DNA from: Pseudoalteromonas luteoviolacea
Lineage (GTDB): Bacteria > Pseudomonadota > Gammaproteobacteria > Enterobacterales > Alteromonadaceae
Length of the DNA stretch: 64,000 nt
Assembly (NCBI RefSeq): GCF_000814765.1
Contig: NZ_JWIC01000007.1
Span: 660,500 to 724,499 of the forward strand
Reading direction: 5' to 3'
Numbering within the stretch: the first letter of the stretch is position 1; every line of letters begins with the position of its first letter. The position numbers and the translations under genes are program-made. The notes beneath the pieces are model-generated. The model was given only the letters and a program-made list of their open reading frames with translations. It had not been told where the DNA came from and made no database searches. This document shows, one piece after another, positions 43,188-52,944 of this stretch.

Positions 43188-44981
43188 ATGCTATCTAAAT
43201 TTCTTCATCATGCAATTTATGCTGGTACTTTACTCGCAATGAGTAGTGCATCCCACGCAAGCTTAGTGAGTGAGCAAGTCTTTCAAAATAGCACTGCAAC
43301 TAAAGCGCAGTTAGAGCAAGCATTACCTGATATTTTAACGTTTAATGAACTTGTGCATCGAGTGCGGTACTTTTATCCAAGTGAAGCTGTATCACAGACT
43401 CGCTGGGAATTTTTTCTTGAGAAAGTCATCGATCAAATGGCGGTGTTACCAGAGCAGGAACGGTTGGCTTTTGCGTTAGCAGAACTTAAAAACATCACGC
43501 CACACATAGTGACTCAACCGAGCGAACTGCCCGTTATTGCACATGACGATGTTGCACATACATGGGTTGCGACAGGCGCACGGAATTATCATGTGTATGA
43601 AAGGAATTTACGCTCAGGTAGCATGTCAGAACTCTTCAATCATATACATACGCCCAAGTCTAAATATTACAACGATGTATATGGTAATCAAACGCTATAT
43701 TGGCCTTTGTATTTAGATAGTCAAGAAAGCCAAAATGGTGCAGTTTTTAGGCCTGAAAAGAGGTTGTCTACGATGACTAACCCCGCAACATGTATGGCCG
43801 CAGTAAGCTATGTTTGGGCTGAAATCTATCATTTTTGGCCTTATTTTGAACAGGTGCCTGTTAATTGGGAAGATAGTCACATCACGTTATTAAAAGGCTG
43901 TTTGGGCAATTTTAGTAACCTTCAAAATATCATTAATATTGAATTCAAAAAATTACAAGATAACCATGTTTGGGTTGCCCTCTCTGAAATGCTTGAGCGT
44001 CGTGGTGACTATTTGTTGCCGCTTAGAGTGGAGTATATTGAAGGTAAAGCCATTTTAACGAGTAAAACGGACTATTTGTCACTGCAAATAGATATTGGTG
44101 ATGAACTTGTTGCCATTGATGGTAAGACAGCTGGTGAGATCATTCAGCAAGCTGCGAAGACGGAGGCGGTCAGTGATCATATGGAAGAAGTCTATGCCGC
44201 TTACGGTATAACTCAAAACTACAAATCTCCCAAATTGGTTGATTTAGTGTTTAGAAAACCAACTGGTGAAATAGTGACGACTACGACGGCAACAATTCAT
44301 AAAGATGTCATTGGTGAGTTTAAAGGGAATACGTTAGAGCGGCCACTGATCCAAGATTTAGGAGAGGGTGTTGTTCGGTTGAATGTTTATGATATCGCAA
44401 CTGAGGCGCAATTTAACGAGGCAAAAGCTGGGTTGAGTAACGCCAAGGCCATTGTTCTGGATATGCGAGGGTATCCACGTAACTTCTTTTTAGTACGTGA
44501 GTTTATGGGGTACTTTTCTAATGAAGCGACAACTGTAGGTCCTTTTATGCACTTCTCTCAAAGGTTACCAAATCAGGAGGATGTCTATGTAAATACTTAT
44601 CCTGTAGGTATACCGTTGAATGAGCAATTATTTAATGTTCCAACGGTCGCTATTTCTTCAACTCAAAATGGGAGTGCAGGAGAGCACTTTTTAATGATCG
44701 CACAAAATTTGGATATACCCATTGTGGGTGATGTGACTGCGGGGATTAATGGCGATATCATTGCCGGTTGGGCCTTTGGCTCTTTGGCAAATGGTGGTAT
44801 TTATTACTTGTATACTGGTGCTCGTTCGGATCAAGTGGATGGCAGTAAATTGATTGGTGTTGGTATCCAACCCGACTACTTGGTGCCTGTTACACAAGCT
44901 TCGATAGCTAACAATGTTGATATCCAGCTTGAGAAAGCACATCAAGTCGTACTTGATATACTGACACAGGGGTTGAGGTAG
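43188..44981 (+). CDS. Secreted S41-family peptidase-like protein
   Basis: A 597-residue protein with a signal peptide ending ASHA. The middle part (LRVEYIEGKAILTSK ... IGDELVAIDGKTAGEI) is a PDZ-like domain. The C-terminal S41 core has KAIVLDMRGYP and the nucleophile context TQNGSAGEHF with Ser496. The lysine found about 25 residues later in Prc/CtpA-type enzymes is not seen, so it fits the tricorn/IRBP-like branch of S41. It is probably periplasmic or exported and its substrate is unknown. It stands alone and is followed by a good terminator. Confidence 0.78.
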   Translation: MLSKFLHHAIYAGTLLAMSSASHASLVSEQVFQNSTATKAQLEQALPDILTFNELVHRVRYFYPSEAVSQTRWEFFLEKVIDQMAVLPEQERLAFALAELKNITPHIVTQPSELPVIAHDDVAHTWVATGARNYHVYERNLRSGSMSELFNHIHTPKSKYYNDVYGNQTLYWPLYLDSQESQNGAVFRPEKRLSTMTNPATCMAAVSYVWAEIYHFWPYFEQVPVNWEDSHITLLKGCLGNFSNLQNIINIEFKKLQDNHVWVALSEMLERRGDYLLPLRVEYIEGKAILTSKTDYLSLQIDIGDELVAIDGKTAGEIIQQAAKTEAVSDHMEEVYAAYGITQNYKSPKLVDLVFRKPTGEIVTTTTATIHKDVIGEFKGNTLERPLIQDLGEGVVRLNVYDIATEAQFNEAKAGLSNAKAIVLDMRGYPRNFFLVREFMGYFSNEATTVGPFMHFSQRLPNQEDVYVNTYPVGIPLNEQLFNVPTVAISSTQNGSAGEHFLMIAQNLDIPIVGDVTAGINGDIIAGWAFGSLANGGIYYLYTGARSDQVDGSKLIGVGIQPDYLVPVTQASIANNVDIQLEKAHQVVLDILTQGLR

Positions 44982-44999
44982 CTTAAGTTGACGCTTAAC

Positions 45000-45028
45000 A
45001 GTGATGTGTTTATTCACATCACTTTTTT
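45000..45028 (+). terminator. Terminator after the S41 peptidase
   Basis: A perfect 9-bp stem AGTGATGTG/CACATCACT with a 6-base loop, then TTTTT. Confidence 0.85.
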
Positions 45029-45675
45029 AATTTAGGTGATGTATCAATGATAGCTCTATCACGTGAAAGTCATCAGGTATTTAAAGTGAGCAAATATATG
45101 GACCATATTATATGTAATGACGAGGGTTGTGATGATAGGGCATAAAATATTTTTGTGTGTGTAGCCAGTTACAAAAATTAAACGGTGGCGAAGTGGCTAT
45201 TTTATTACTCAACTTAATCTAATAGTAAATCTGAGCAATAAAAAGGAACAGTATACTTCCGATGCTATATTCGACACTTTATTAAGATATCTGGTATTGT
45301 TTTTTTACGGACAAAATGAAAGAAAAATTTTATAAAAGCGCTGTTTTCTTGATTTTTTCTCATGATAGTCAGATGTTTAGCTATTTTTGACTATGCTTAA
45401 AACGTTAAGTTCACTCGTATTAGAGTGGACTGACATTGGTATGAGGTGTGTTCAGGTTATGTGTTTATGAGAGTAGAATCTTCATTTTATCTTTACACAC
45501 CTATCTTCATTACGTCTTCAGTAATTTATCGAAAGTTGCCACTGTGTGTGTCAGTGAGAATATAATGCGAGCCAACACTAGGCTGACCTATCTTTTCCTG
45601 TCAGCCGATCTGGTAGGGGCATGTCTATATGCCCTACCTTGTTGAAAAGTACTCGCATTTATTAAAACGTACTGT
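45029..45675. other. Intergenic region with two inverted repeats
   Basis: About 650 AT-rich bases between convergent genes. GGCTGAC/GTCAGCC (45581-45606) and GGTAGGGGCAT/ATGCCCTACC (45612-45638) form two adjacent hairpins. Neither is followed by a T run on either strand. No gene is recognised: the 65-codon frame at 45448 looks accidental. Confidence 0.5.
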
Positions 45676-46914
45676 TTATTTACTACAGTACTCGGCACCC
45701 GTATATTGCCAGCTGTTTAGCCCTTGCTGAATATGCTGCGCAGCTTGCTGTGCAGTCTTTCCAGAAAACACTTGCTTGATGGCTTCTGAAACAAGTTGCT
45801 GATAACTTGGTGAGCCTTGATTTAATGACGCAGCCGTAAATAGGCTGGCACTGTAACTTTGCTCGTTTAAGCGCTTTGCTTGTGCTCTGAGGTTCGCACT
45901 ATTGATTTGCACTTGGCCACCGTATGCCGGGATTTCATTTAGCGTATTGGCAAATAGGTTGGCAAATGCTTTTGTCGTCGTAAAGTTAAGCACTTTTTGG
46001 GCATGCTCAGCATACTTACTTTTGGCGTTTGCCTGATAGGTACCATCGGCAAACCCGTAGAATTTGCCGCTTTCTCCGGGTATTGGCCAAAAGCCAACTT
46101 GATAGCTTTTGTCTATTTGGTAAAACACGGAGTTAGGTCCTGCACGCCAACCGCCATCTAAAGCTAACGCTGAGTTGCCAAGTGCCTTGCTGGTACCCAT
46201 ACCATGATAATCTTGCTTTAACACATCATGATTGATGTAGCCTTTTGTGTGCCAGTCTTTTAACGTGTCCAAAATATTGACGTAATCAGCGTCCGTAAAG
46301 CAGGCCTGACCATTTGCGAGTGCTTGTGCTCGTGACGCTTTGAGTAATCCTGCAGTCATTACTTCGGCGACTACTTGCGATAGGTACCACTGATCGCTGG
46401 CCATTTGCAGAGCAGTAATATTTTGGCTTTTTAATTGGCTGAATACATGCTCGAGTGCAGAAATAGAGTGAGGTTGTGACTCCAAACCATGTTTTGCCAG
46501 CAATTTCTTGTTGACCAATATGCCCTCAAGTTGCATCGCAAACGGCACACCATAGATGTTGTTATCTGCGCCTGTTGCTGCTGGAAGTGCATTTGGGTTG
46601 ATTGATTGTAATGCCGAGTGCTGCGGTAATATCAAATTATGTTCAATCAGTGGCGCGAGTGCCGCAGGCCCCGGCATCCATTGAAACAAATCTACGCGCT
46701 GATTTTGTATCGCCAATTGGATATGTGATTGGTATGTATCAAAGTCAATGACTTTGACATTGACCTGCACACCGTCAATTAAGTTCTGGTTGTTAATCTT
46801 ATCCCATAACAATTGTTCTTGCTGACGCCATGTGTAAAGGTCAAGTTGCTGCTTTGCACAGGCTATGGTTGGCCAGATCAATAAAGCAATAAGTAAATAG
46901 AAATATTTTGTCAT
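45676..46914 (-). CDS. Extracellular solute-binding protein (family 1-like), paired with an MCP
   Basis: A 412-residue periplasmic binding protein with a signal peptide (cleaved after ACA). The family-1 type is suggested by LDLYTWRQQEQ, YGVPFAMQLEGILVNKKLL, ALDGGWRAGPNS and FGFADGT-like FYGFADGTY, as in sugar-binding ABC components. The ATG at 46914 is preferred over GTG at 46920 because AGAGG is spaced 5 bases before it. It lies 9 bases after the MCP stop. No ABC permease or ATPase is adjacent, so it may serve sensing rather than uptake. Confidence 0.82.
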   Translation of the reverse strand: MTKYFYLLIALLIWPTIACAKQQLDLYTWRQQEQLLWDKINNQNLIDGVQVNVKVIDFDTYQSHIQLAIQNQRVDLFQWMPGPAALAPLIEHNLILPQHSALQSINPNALPAATGADNNIYGVPFAMQLEGILVNKKLLAKHGLESQPHSISALEHVFSQLKSQNITALQMASDQWYLSQVVAEVMTAGLLKASRAQALANGQACFTDADYVNILDTLKDWHTKGYINHDVLKQDYHGMGTSKALGNSALALDGGWRAGPNSVFYQIDKSYQVGFWPIPGESGKFYGFADGTYQANAKSKYAEHAQKVLNFTTTKAFANLFANTLNEIPAYGGQVQINSANLRAQAKRLNEQSYSASLFTAASLNQGSPSYQQLVSEAIKQVFSGKTAQQAAQHIQQGLNSWQYTGAEYCSK

Positions 46915-46923
46915 GTTCACCTC

Positions 46924-48936
46924 TTATTGCACCTTAAACTGCTCGTTCATTGTGACTAGGGCATTTGATGCTTTGTCTAGTTCATTGGCTGCGGCATGGT
47001 TATGTTGAATTTGATCGAGTGTTTGCAGCGAAAGTTCATCGATGTTTTCGATGCTGGTACTTATCTCTTGCGCGGCAATATGTTGTTGTTTAGCGGCTTC
47101 AGCAATGACTTCGTTAAGTTGGTGTGCATCACTGACACCTTGCGCAAACGCTTTAATTTGCACATCAATTTCTTTCGCCATTTGAGTACAAGACTCTGTA
47201 TTGTTAACGGAGCTGCGAAGCGCTTGTACCGCCAAATCAGAAGATTTAAGCAGTTGATTTATTTTAGTTTGAATTTGTTCAGTTGATGTTTGTGTTCGCA
47301 TAGCGAGTGTGCGCACTTCATCAGCAACAACGGCAAATCCACGGCCGTGCTCTGCGGCTCTAGCTGCTTCAATTGCAGCATTGAGCGCCAGTAAGTTGGT
47401 CTGATCGGCTATAGTATCGATAACATTGACAACCTCTTCAATCTGTCGACATTCTTTGTCAAGAGAAGCCACCACGTCCGCAGCCGATGTCATATCACAA
47501 CGAAGTTGTTCACTGAGCGTTTGGTTTTGCTGAACTAAACCTTGAGATTGCGTTGCCAGTGCGTCAGCTTCCGCCATTAGCTGAGTTGCTTGCTCAGCCG
47601 TATCTGAAATTTCACTCGATGTTGCGGTCATTTCAAGTACAGCGCTGGCTACTTGAGTGGTTTGATCTTTTTGCTGATTGGCGATCGTGGTTGTATGTTG
47701 TGCACTATTAGACAAGGTATCGACAGAGTGATTGATTTGCTCCGATTGTGTTTTGATGTCAGTGATAATTGTTACAAACGCGATCCTCAAACTTTGTAGT
47801 GATTGACGCAATTGTGCAAATTCGTCTTTGCCTGATACATCTAACTGATCTTGAAGATTGCCGGTCGCTAGCTTTTCTATGTCCGCAACGGTTTGCTTTA
47901 ACGGGCGACTAATACTGCGTGTAATATACAGCGCTGTCAAAATACCGAATATCAGAGTGGTAAGGGTTGCTAAAGAAATCCAAGTAAAGCTTGATTCAAC
48001 CGACGCAGTCGTTTGTAACTCGACCGAAGCGCTAAAGTCCTGACTTAATTTACTGATTTGTGCCATATCAGATTTGAGCTGCTGTAACCCTGATTCCACT
48101 TGCGCAAGATTACTGATAAGTACATTTTTACTCGATAAGTAGCTGCTCTGAAGAGATTTTATGCCATCTTGTTTTCCGATTACCCAGGCTAGTTCAGTTG
48201 CTACGGTACCCAGTGGTTTAATGATGTTTCGCTCTAAAGGAGCACTGGGTGAGAGCGCTTGCAATTGATAACCACTTTTCACATAGTCACTCAACCACAA
48301 CTTGTACTCTTGTGAGAGCGCTTGTAGTTCTTGTAAGTTGTTTATCAATAGAAACTGTTTAGCGATAGAAATACCATATCTAAGTTGGCTTAAAGAGGAA
48401 GTAACCGCCTGATTTGGTCGGTAGCGTGTGTAACGCTCTGTAATATCAGCAAGCTGTTTATCGAGACTGCTGATCTGTGCCTGATATTGTTTTAACGTGG
48501 CTTTGTTTTTCAGCGCCGCACTGGCGACACTCATTGACTTTTTCTGTGCGCTGAATACTTGTGCTTTGCTGGCTTCAAACTGCTCAACAACCTGAATTTT
48601 CTCACTGTTGTTTGGTAAATTGGCAAACAGCTCTGTCATTGCATCGAGCTGCTGTTGTATTTTTTTCTGATATGCGTTGATGGAACCTTCCAACCTTAAC
48701 TGCTCAGAAATGTCGTCAGCATAGTAATGCTGATACACAGATAGGTTAAGTTGATCAAGTTTACTTTCGACAGAATTCACTTTTATGTCGATTGGTTGAG
48801 CGACTTGAGTGACTTTTTTTAAGTTGCTGTTGATCTCTGACATTCTAAAGAGAGAGAAGACGCTTATGGCAACCATTGCCAGGAGAACTACCGTGTATCC
48901 GACTGATATTCTTGATATTACGGATGCTTTGAACAT
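46924..48936 (-). CDS. Methyl-accepting chemotaxis protein
   Basis: A 670-residue chemoreceptor. An N-terminal transmembrane helix (about 8-30) is followed by a long helical periplasmic domain of about 285 residues and a second transmembrane helix at about 318-340. A HAMP domain and a signalling region with the conserved hairpin DQTNLLALNAAIEAARA follow. The long all-helical sensor fits the helical bimodular type, which can receive ligand-loaded binding proteins. It is the first gene of a two-gene unit with the binding protein. No CheB/CheR pentapeptide tether is seen at the C-terminus. Confidence 0.92.
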   Translation of the reverse strand: MFKASVISRISVGYTVVLLAMVAISVFSLFRMSEINSNLKKVTQVAQPIDIKVNSVESKLDQLNLSVYQHYYADDISEQLRLEGSINAYQKKIQQQLDAMTELFANLPNNSEKIQVVEQFEASKAQVFSAQKKSMSVASAALKNKATLKQYQAQISSLDKQLADITERYTRYRPNQAVTSSLSQLRYGISIAKQFLLINNLQELQALSQEYKLWLSDYVKSGYQLQALSPSAPLERNIIKPLGTVATELAWVIGKQDGIKSLQSSYLSSKNVLISNLAQVESGLQQLKSDMAQISKLSQDFSASVELQTTASVESSFTWISLATLTTLIFGILTALYITRSISRPLKQTVADIEKLATGNLQDQLDVSGKDEFAQLRQSLQSLRIAFVTIITDIKTQSEQINHSVDTLSNSAQHTTTIANQQKDQTTQVASAVLEMTATSSEISDTAEQATQLMAEADALATQSQGLVQQNQTLSEQLRCDMTSAADVVASLDKECRQIEEVVNVIDTIADQTNLLALNAAIEAARAAEHGRGFAVVADEVRTLAMRTQTSTEQIQTKINQLLKSSDLAVQALRSSVNNTESCTQMAKEIDVQIKAFAQGVSDAHQLNEVIAEAAKQQHIAAQEISTSIENIDELSLQTLDQIQHNHAAANELDKASNALVTMNEQFKVQ

Positions 48937-49184
48937 GGTATGGGTAACTTATTGGTGAAACAGGTTTAAATTTTGCGCAATGGTAACACTGTCCATTTTA
49001 AAATAATCTAGTATTTATTCAGTATATTTAAATAAATAATTGTGATGGGAAGTATGAAACTTGTTGAGTAAGTGTTTGGTCTGTATGTGGTGAGTAAAAA
49101 AGTAACTTTATTAGTAATTCAATGATAATAGAAATCATGAAAATGAATGTGAGTGGGTGTGTTGTTACATTTTGGTTTCTTTGA

Positions 49185-49209
49185 AATGGGGCTAAAAATC
49201 AGCCCCATT
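49185..49209 (-). terminator. Probable terminator of the amidohydrolase gene
   Basis: AATGGGGCT and AGCCCCATT form a perfect 9-bp stem with a 7-base loop just after the stop at 49220. The following T run on the minus strand is short. Confidence 0.55.
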
Positions 49210-49219
49210 GGAGAGGGCG

Positions 49220-50959
49220 TTATCGTTGATATACAATCTCACCATCCAGTAAGGTCATAGTGACTTGCGTATCGGCGATTTCTTTGACTGTACTTTCAAA
49301 CAGATTTTTATCAAGCACAACTAAATCAGCGAGTTTGCCAACTTCGATACTGCCAACTAGGTGATCCTGTCGCATGGCATAGGCGCTGTTTAATGTATAA
49401 GCTTCAAGTGCTTGAGCGAGAGTGATTGCCTGTGGCGCCCTTGATATCGCATTGCTGATCCCAATGAATGGATTAAATGGGCTAACATTCCAATCACTTG
49501 AGAGTGTTAGCGTGGCATTACTGTCGACCAAGCTTTTGATAGGCACGAGGTCTTGTGAGCGCTCTACACCTAGTAAAGGGATGTTTTCTGGCCAGTGACT
49601 TGGATCAGTAAAATCTCCAGCAACTTGTGCATCCGCAATGACACCTAATTTAGCGAAGCGTTCGTAATCAGCTGGGTCAACGACTTCTAGATGGGTTAAT
49701 CTGTGACGTGCTTTACCAGAAGATGCATTTTCAATGGCGTTTAATGCTTCATGGATCCCTCTATCACCAATGGCATGAATATTAAAATCGAAGCCTGTTG
49801 GTTCAAGTGCTTTGATGTATTTCTCAAGGCGAGCTTGAGTAAAGTAATTAAGACCATTATTACCATCTAGATCCAACCAGTTTTGGTGATATGGTTCGTG
49901 CATGGCTGCTGTGGTATTGACCAGAATACCATCGACATAAAATTTCACCTGATTCACTTTTAGCAAACTATTCGGATCGGCTTGGTAGAGAGATTTTAGC
50001 TTACTCAGTTGTGTCGCATCACTCATTTGTGGGTATGCCCAAAGACCTAAGTGCGCTCTAAGAGTTAATTTGTCTTCGTTTGCGATCTTTAACCAGGTTT
50101 CTAAGTGGCCGCGTTGCCAATAAGTTCGTGCATCGCTGATAGATGTGATCCCAGCTTTATTAAGTGCAGGCATCGTATACTCTATCAGTCCCAAGTAATC
50201 GTTTTGCTGTGTGTTGGTCAGCGAGCGCATCGCTAGCTCCATTACTTGGTTACCCGCGTTATCATAAAGGATCCCATCAACGTTTCCTTGCTCATCTTTC
50301 CCAATGACACCGCCAATAGGGTCTGGGCTATTGGCATGGATCCTTGCTAATTCTAGTGCTTTGCTATTGACCCACATAGAATGAGAAGTTTGTTCCATGA
50401 TGATCACGGGGCGGTTTGATACAGCCTCATCCAAGACTTCAATTGGACTGTCTTGCATGTCCAAAAGTGTGCCGATTGAATGCCCATAGCCAATTAGCCA
50501 CTCAGCATCAGGGTTTTGAAATGCAGCATCTGCAATGAGGTCAATATAAGTCTCGGTAGATGCTTGTTCAGGAAGTGTAAATTGAGTCGCGTCTGAGCCT
50601 GATTCCAATGGGTGCATATGCACATCATGAAACCCTGGCATCATCATCTTACCTTGTAAGTCAATAACTTGTGTATTTTCACCAATATGTTGTTGCACTT
50701 GCTCTGTAGAGCCTACAAAAACAATCTTATTATCTTTGATTGCAATCGCCTGTGCCCAAGGTTTAGCTTCATTGACGGTATAAATATCACCATTTACAAA
50801 CACCATAGTAGATTGAGCTTGCGTAGTTTGATTGGGCGCCGTGTTTGGTGTATTGCTATTTATAGTATTATTTGTGGTAGAGCTCGAATCTGAATTACAG
50901 CCTGATAAACAAAGGCCAGCTACAATTAAAGGAAGTAAAGACATATTTGTGACTCTCAT
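49220..50959 (-). CDS. YtcJ-like amidohydrolase lipoprotein
   Basis: A 579-residue protein with a lipobox LSGC (Cys21), so it should be a membrane-anchored lipoprotein. A Ser/Asn/Thr-rich linker precedes an amidohydrolase family 3 domain. The metal site signature GFHDVHMHPLESG lies near residue 105, and NIHAIGDRGIHEAL and LSSDWNVSPFNP come later. Relatives hydrolyse N-acyl or N-formyl compounds, and the substrate here is unknown. An AGGAG ribosome site supports the ATG at 50959. It is divergent, with about 70 bases between, from the two-component genes, which may regulate it. Confidence 0.83.
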   Translation of the reverse strand: MRVTNMSLLPLIVAGLCLSGCNSDSSSTTNNTINSNTPNTAPNQTTQAQSTMVFVNGDIYTVNEAKPWAQAIAIKDNKIVFVGSTEQVQQHIGENTQVIDLQGKMMMPGFHDVHMHPLESGSDATQFTLPEQASTETYIDLIADAAFQNPDAEWLIGYGHSIGTLLDMQDSPIEVLDEAVSNRPVIIMEQTSHSMWVNSKALELARIHANSPDPIGGVIGKDEQGNVDGILYDNAGNQVMELAMRSLTNTQQNDYLGLIEYTMPALNKAGITSISDARTYWQRGHLETWLKIANEDKLTLRAHLGLWAYPQMSDATQLSKLKSLYQADPNSLLKVNQVKFYVDGILVNTTAAMHEPYHQNWLDLDGNNGLNYFTQARLEKYIKALEPTGFDFNIHAIGDRGIHEALNAIENASSGKARHRLTHLEVVDPADYERFAKLGVIADAQVAGDFTDPSHWPENIPLLGVERSQDLVPIKSLVDSNATLTLSSDWNVSPFNPFIGISNAISRAPQAITLAQALEAYTLNSAYAMRQDHLVGSIEVGKLADLVVLDKNLFESTVKEIADTQVTMTLLDGEIVYQR

Positions 50960-51030
50960 GGTTGACTCCTATTGGTTGGCGCTACAATATCAGTGGCATG
51001 GTAACTGTAAGGTAACAGTGTAGAGGCTTT

Positions 51031-51714
51031 ATGCTTGTTTTGCTGGTGGAAGACGATACTTCTTTAGCGGCTCAATTAATTGATTTTTTGCAATGTGAGG
51101 GCATTGAGGTGGATTATGCCATGTCTGTCGCGAGTGCAAAAGAAATCGCAGTACAAACAAATTTGTATAGTCGATATGATGCGGTGATTTTAGATATGGA
51201 TCTGCCTGATGGCAGTGGCCTGAATTTATTGTCAGAAGATATTCTGGGGCAAGGCGTACCAGTATTGTTTTGTACAGCAGCCACCGCGCTTGAAGACAAA
51301 CTCGCGGCTTTTTCTGCGGGAGCATTGGATTATATCACTAAGCCATTTGCTTTACCTGAGCTTGTAGTTAGGCTAAAAATACTGGCGCAGAAACAACCGA
51401 AAAAAGCCGATGTCATGTTCGAGCTAGATAGCTTATGTATTGACTTCTCCATGAAGATAGCCAGACGAGGAGAACGCATTTTGGTGCTATCTCCGCAGCA
51501 GTGGCAACTGCTTTCTTTACTGGCAAAGCATAGTCCGACGCCGGTGAATAAAGATCAGATCTTGATACATATATGGCCAGATCAGGACGTGAATAATAAT
51601 ATGTATAAGTCTTTATTAACGCGTTTGCGGCGCAATATAACTAAATATGATGAGCCAGAACTCATCCACACGATTAAAAGCCAAGGGGTGGTATTGAGGT
51701 GTATTAATGGCTAA
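51031..51714 (+). CDS. OmpR-family response regulator
   Basis: A 227-residue response regulator. The receiver domain has acidic residues EDD near the start, phospho-acceptor Asp55 in LDMDLPDGSG, and the conserved Lys in YITKPF. A winged-helix DNA-binding domain follows (about 135-227, with LLTRLRRNI and the final strand IKSQGVVLR). The start codon is ATG directly following the divergent amidohydrolase promoter region. It overlaps the kinase gene by 8 bases, so the pair is coupled. The target genes are unknown, and the amidohydrolase is the obvious candidate. Confidence 0.92.
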   Translation: MLVLLVEDDTSLAAQLIDFLQCEGIEVDYAMSVASAKEIAVQTNLYSRYDAVILDMDLPDGSGLNLLSEDILGQGVPVLFCTAATALEDKLAAFSAGALDYITKPFALPELVVRLKILAQKQPKKADVMFELDSLCIDFSMKIARRGERILVLSPQQWQLLSLLAKHSPTPVNKDQILIHIWPDQDVNNNMYKSLLTRLRRNITKYDEPELIHTIKSQGVVLRCING

Positions 51715-52873
51715 CCCACAAAGCCTCGGGCGTTATTTTACGCTGAGATTTGGCATTTTTTTTATTGTATTTATGGCGATATGGATCCAAGTTGCAACCT
51801 GGGTATATCACTATGCTTGGGATGATACCACTGAGCATTACCTCTATCAGGACTTGGCGCTAGCACACAGTGGTCAGCTTCAACTACCTTTCGAATCAGC
51901 AGAAAAGTACATTGGTGCAATGCATACTATGCCAATTCAGTATCAAAAAATACTGAGTATCCACGATATAGAATATGAACACACACTACTTTTGCCCTAT
52001 GATAAAGGGGATATGTATTTACTCAAAAGTGAAGATAATTTAGGTCGAGAACTATTTGTTATTCATGTTTTTTCACAGCAGACATCCCCCAGCCTATTGC
52101 CTATTTTTTTGATCTTAAGTGGTTTTATGCTTGTGCCTATCGGGCTATTAATTTGGCGGATCTGGCGTGCAATTAGCAGAGATATCGGGGGGCTTAAACA
52201 ACATTTGGATGAACAGCAAGAGAGTGCACCAACAGCAAGGTTTGTAGAATTTGCAGAGCTTCAGTCTTCATTAATATTGGCACGCTTTGCTCGCCAGCAT
52301 GCGCAACAGAAAGAGCGGTTGTTTTCGGCATTTTTGAGCCATGAAATACGAACACCATTGACTAAAATCAACCACAGTATTCACCGACTTCAGCAGATAG
52401 ATGATATCCCTTTGGCTGCGCTAGATATTTTTGAAGAATTAGAAATTGGACAAACAGAGTTAACTGAGGTAGCAGATGCGGTTTTATTACTGAGCCAGCC
52501 CAATAAAGCGAAACTGGTGTGTCATGCTCTATTACCCATCTTAATCACGTGGCAAAAAAAGTGGGCTGGTCTGGGCTTAATCATTCATTTTGATAATGAG
52601 TTTGTGCTTAATGAGCAAGCCGTTCAACTTAAATTATTGCAGCTACTTTTGACACAGATAGCAAAAAATGCGTTACAGCATGGAGAAGGAGCGTTGTACG
52701 TGAGGTGCGATGTCACGGGCATCGAGTTCGAAAATAGTATCAATGTCAGTGCAGTACGAACAGGTTATGGTCTTGGTAGCAAGATAGCGACGCAAGTATG
52801 CGATTGCTTTGGATGGCAATACAACGTGACTGTGAATGATAAATATAAAGTGCGTATTACTTGGGGAAGCTAA
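51707..52873 (+). CDS. Sensor histidine kinase
   Basis: A 388-residue kinase. One transmembrane helix (about 14-33), an external loop of about 100 residues and a second helix (about 131-149) are followed by a linker, then the H-box SHEIRTPL with His212 and an ATPase domain. The N-box QIAKNALQHG is present and the G2 region GYGLGSKIA is good. The usual DxG of the G1 box is replaced by ENS, and the ATPase domain is short. Such variants are known among small sensor kinases and may still be active. It pairs with the response regulator at 51031. Confidence 0.88.
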   Translation: MANPQSLGRYFTLRFGIFFIVFMAIWIQVATWVYHYAWDDTTEHYLYQDLALAHSGQLQLPFESAEKYIGAMHTMPIQYQKILSIHDIEYEHTLLLPYDKGDMYLLKSEDNLGRELFVIHVFSQQTSPSLLPIFLILSGFMLVPIGLLIWRIWRAISRDIGGLKQHLDEQQESAPTARFVEFAELQSSLILARFARQHAQQKERLFSAFLSHEIRTPLTKINHSIHRLQQIDDIPLAALDIFEELEIGQTELTEVADAVLLLSQPNKAKLVCHALLPILITWQKKWAGLGLIIHFDNEFVLNEQAVQLKLLQLLLTQIAKNALQHGEGALYVRCDVTGIEFENSINVSAVRTGYGLGSKIATQVCDCFGWQYNVTVNDKYKVRITWGS

Positions 52874-52944
52874 GTGGAGGCAGGGACTGAGAAGTCTCAG
52901 TAGTTGTGTAAATGGTTGTCTTTGGCATCATTGATTAGGCCAAT

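Noticed and set aside
45612..45638. Terminator of the solute-binding protein gene
   Set aside because: The hairpin lacks a T run on either strand, so I left it as an unexplained inverted repeat.
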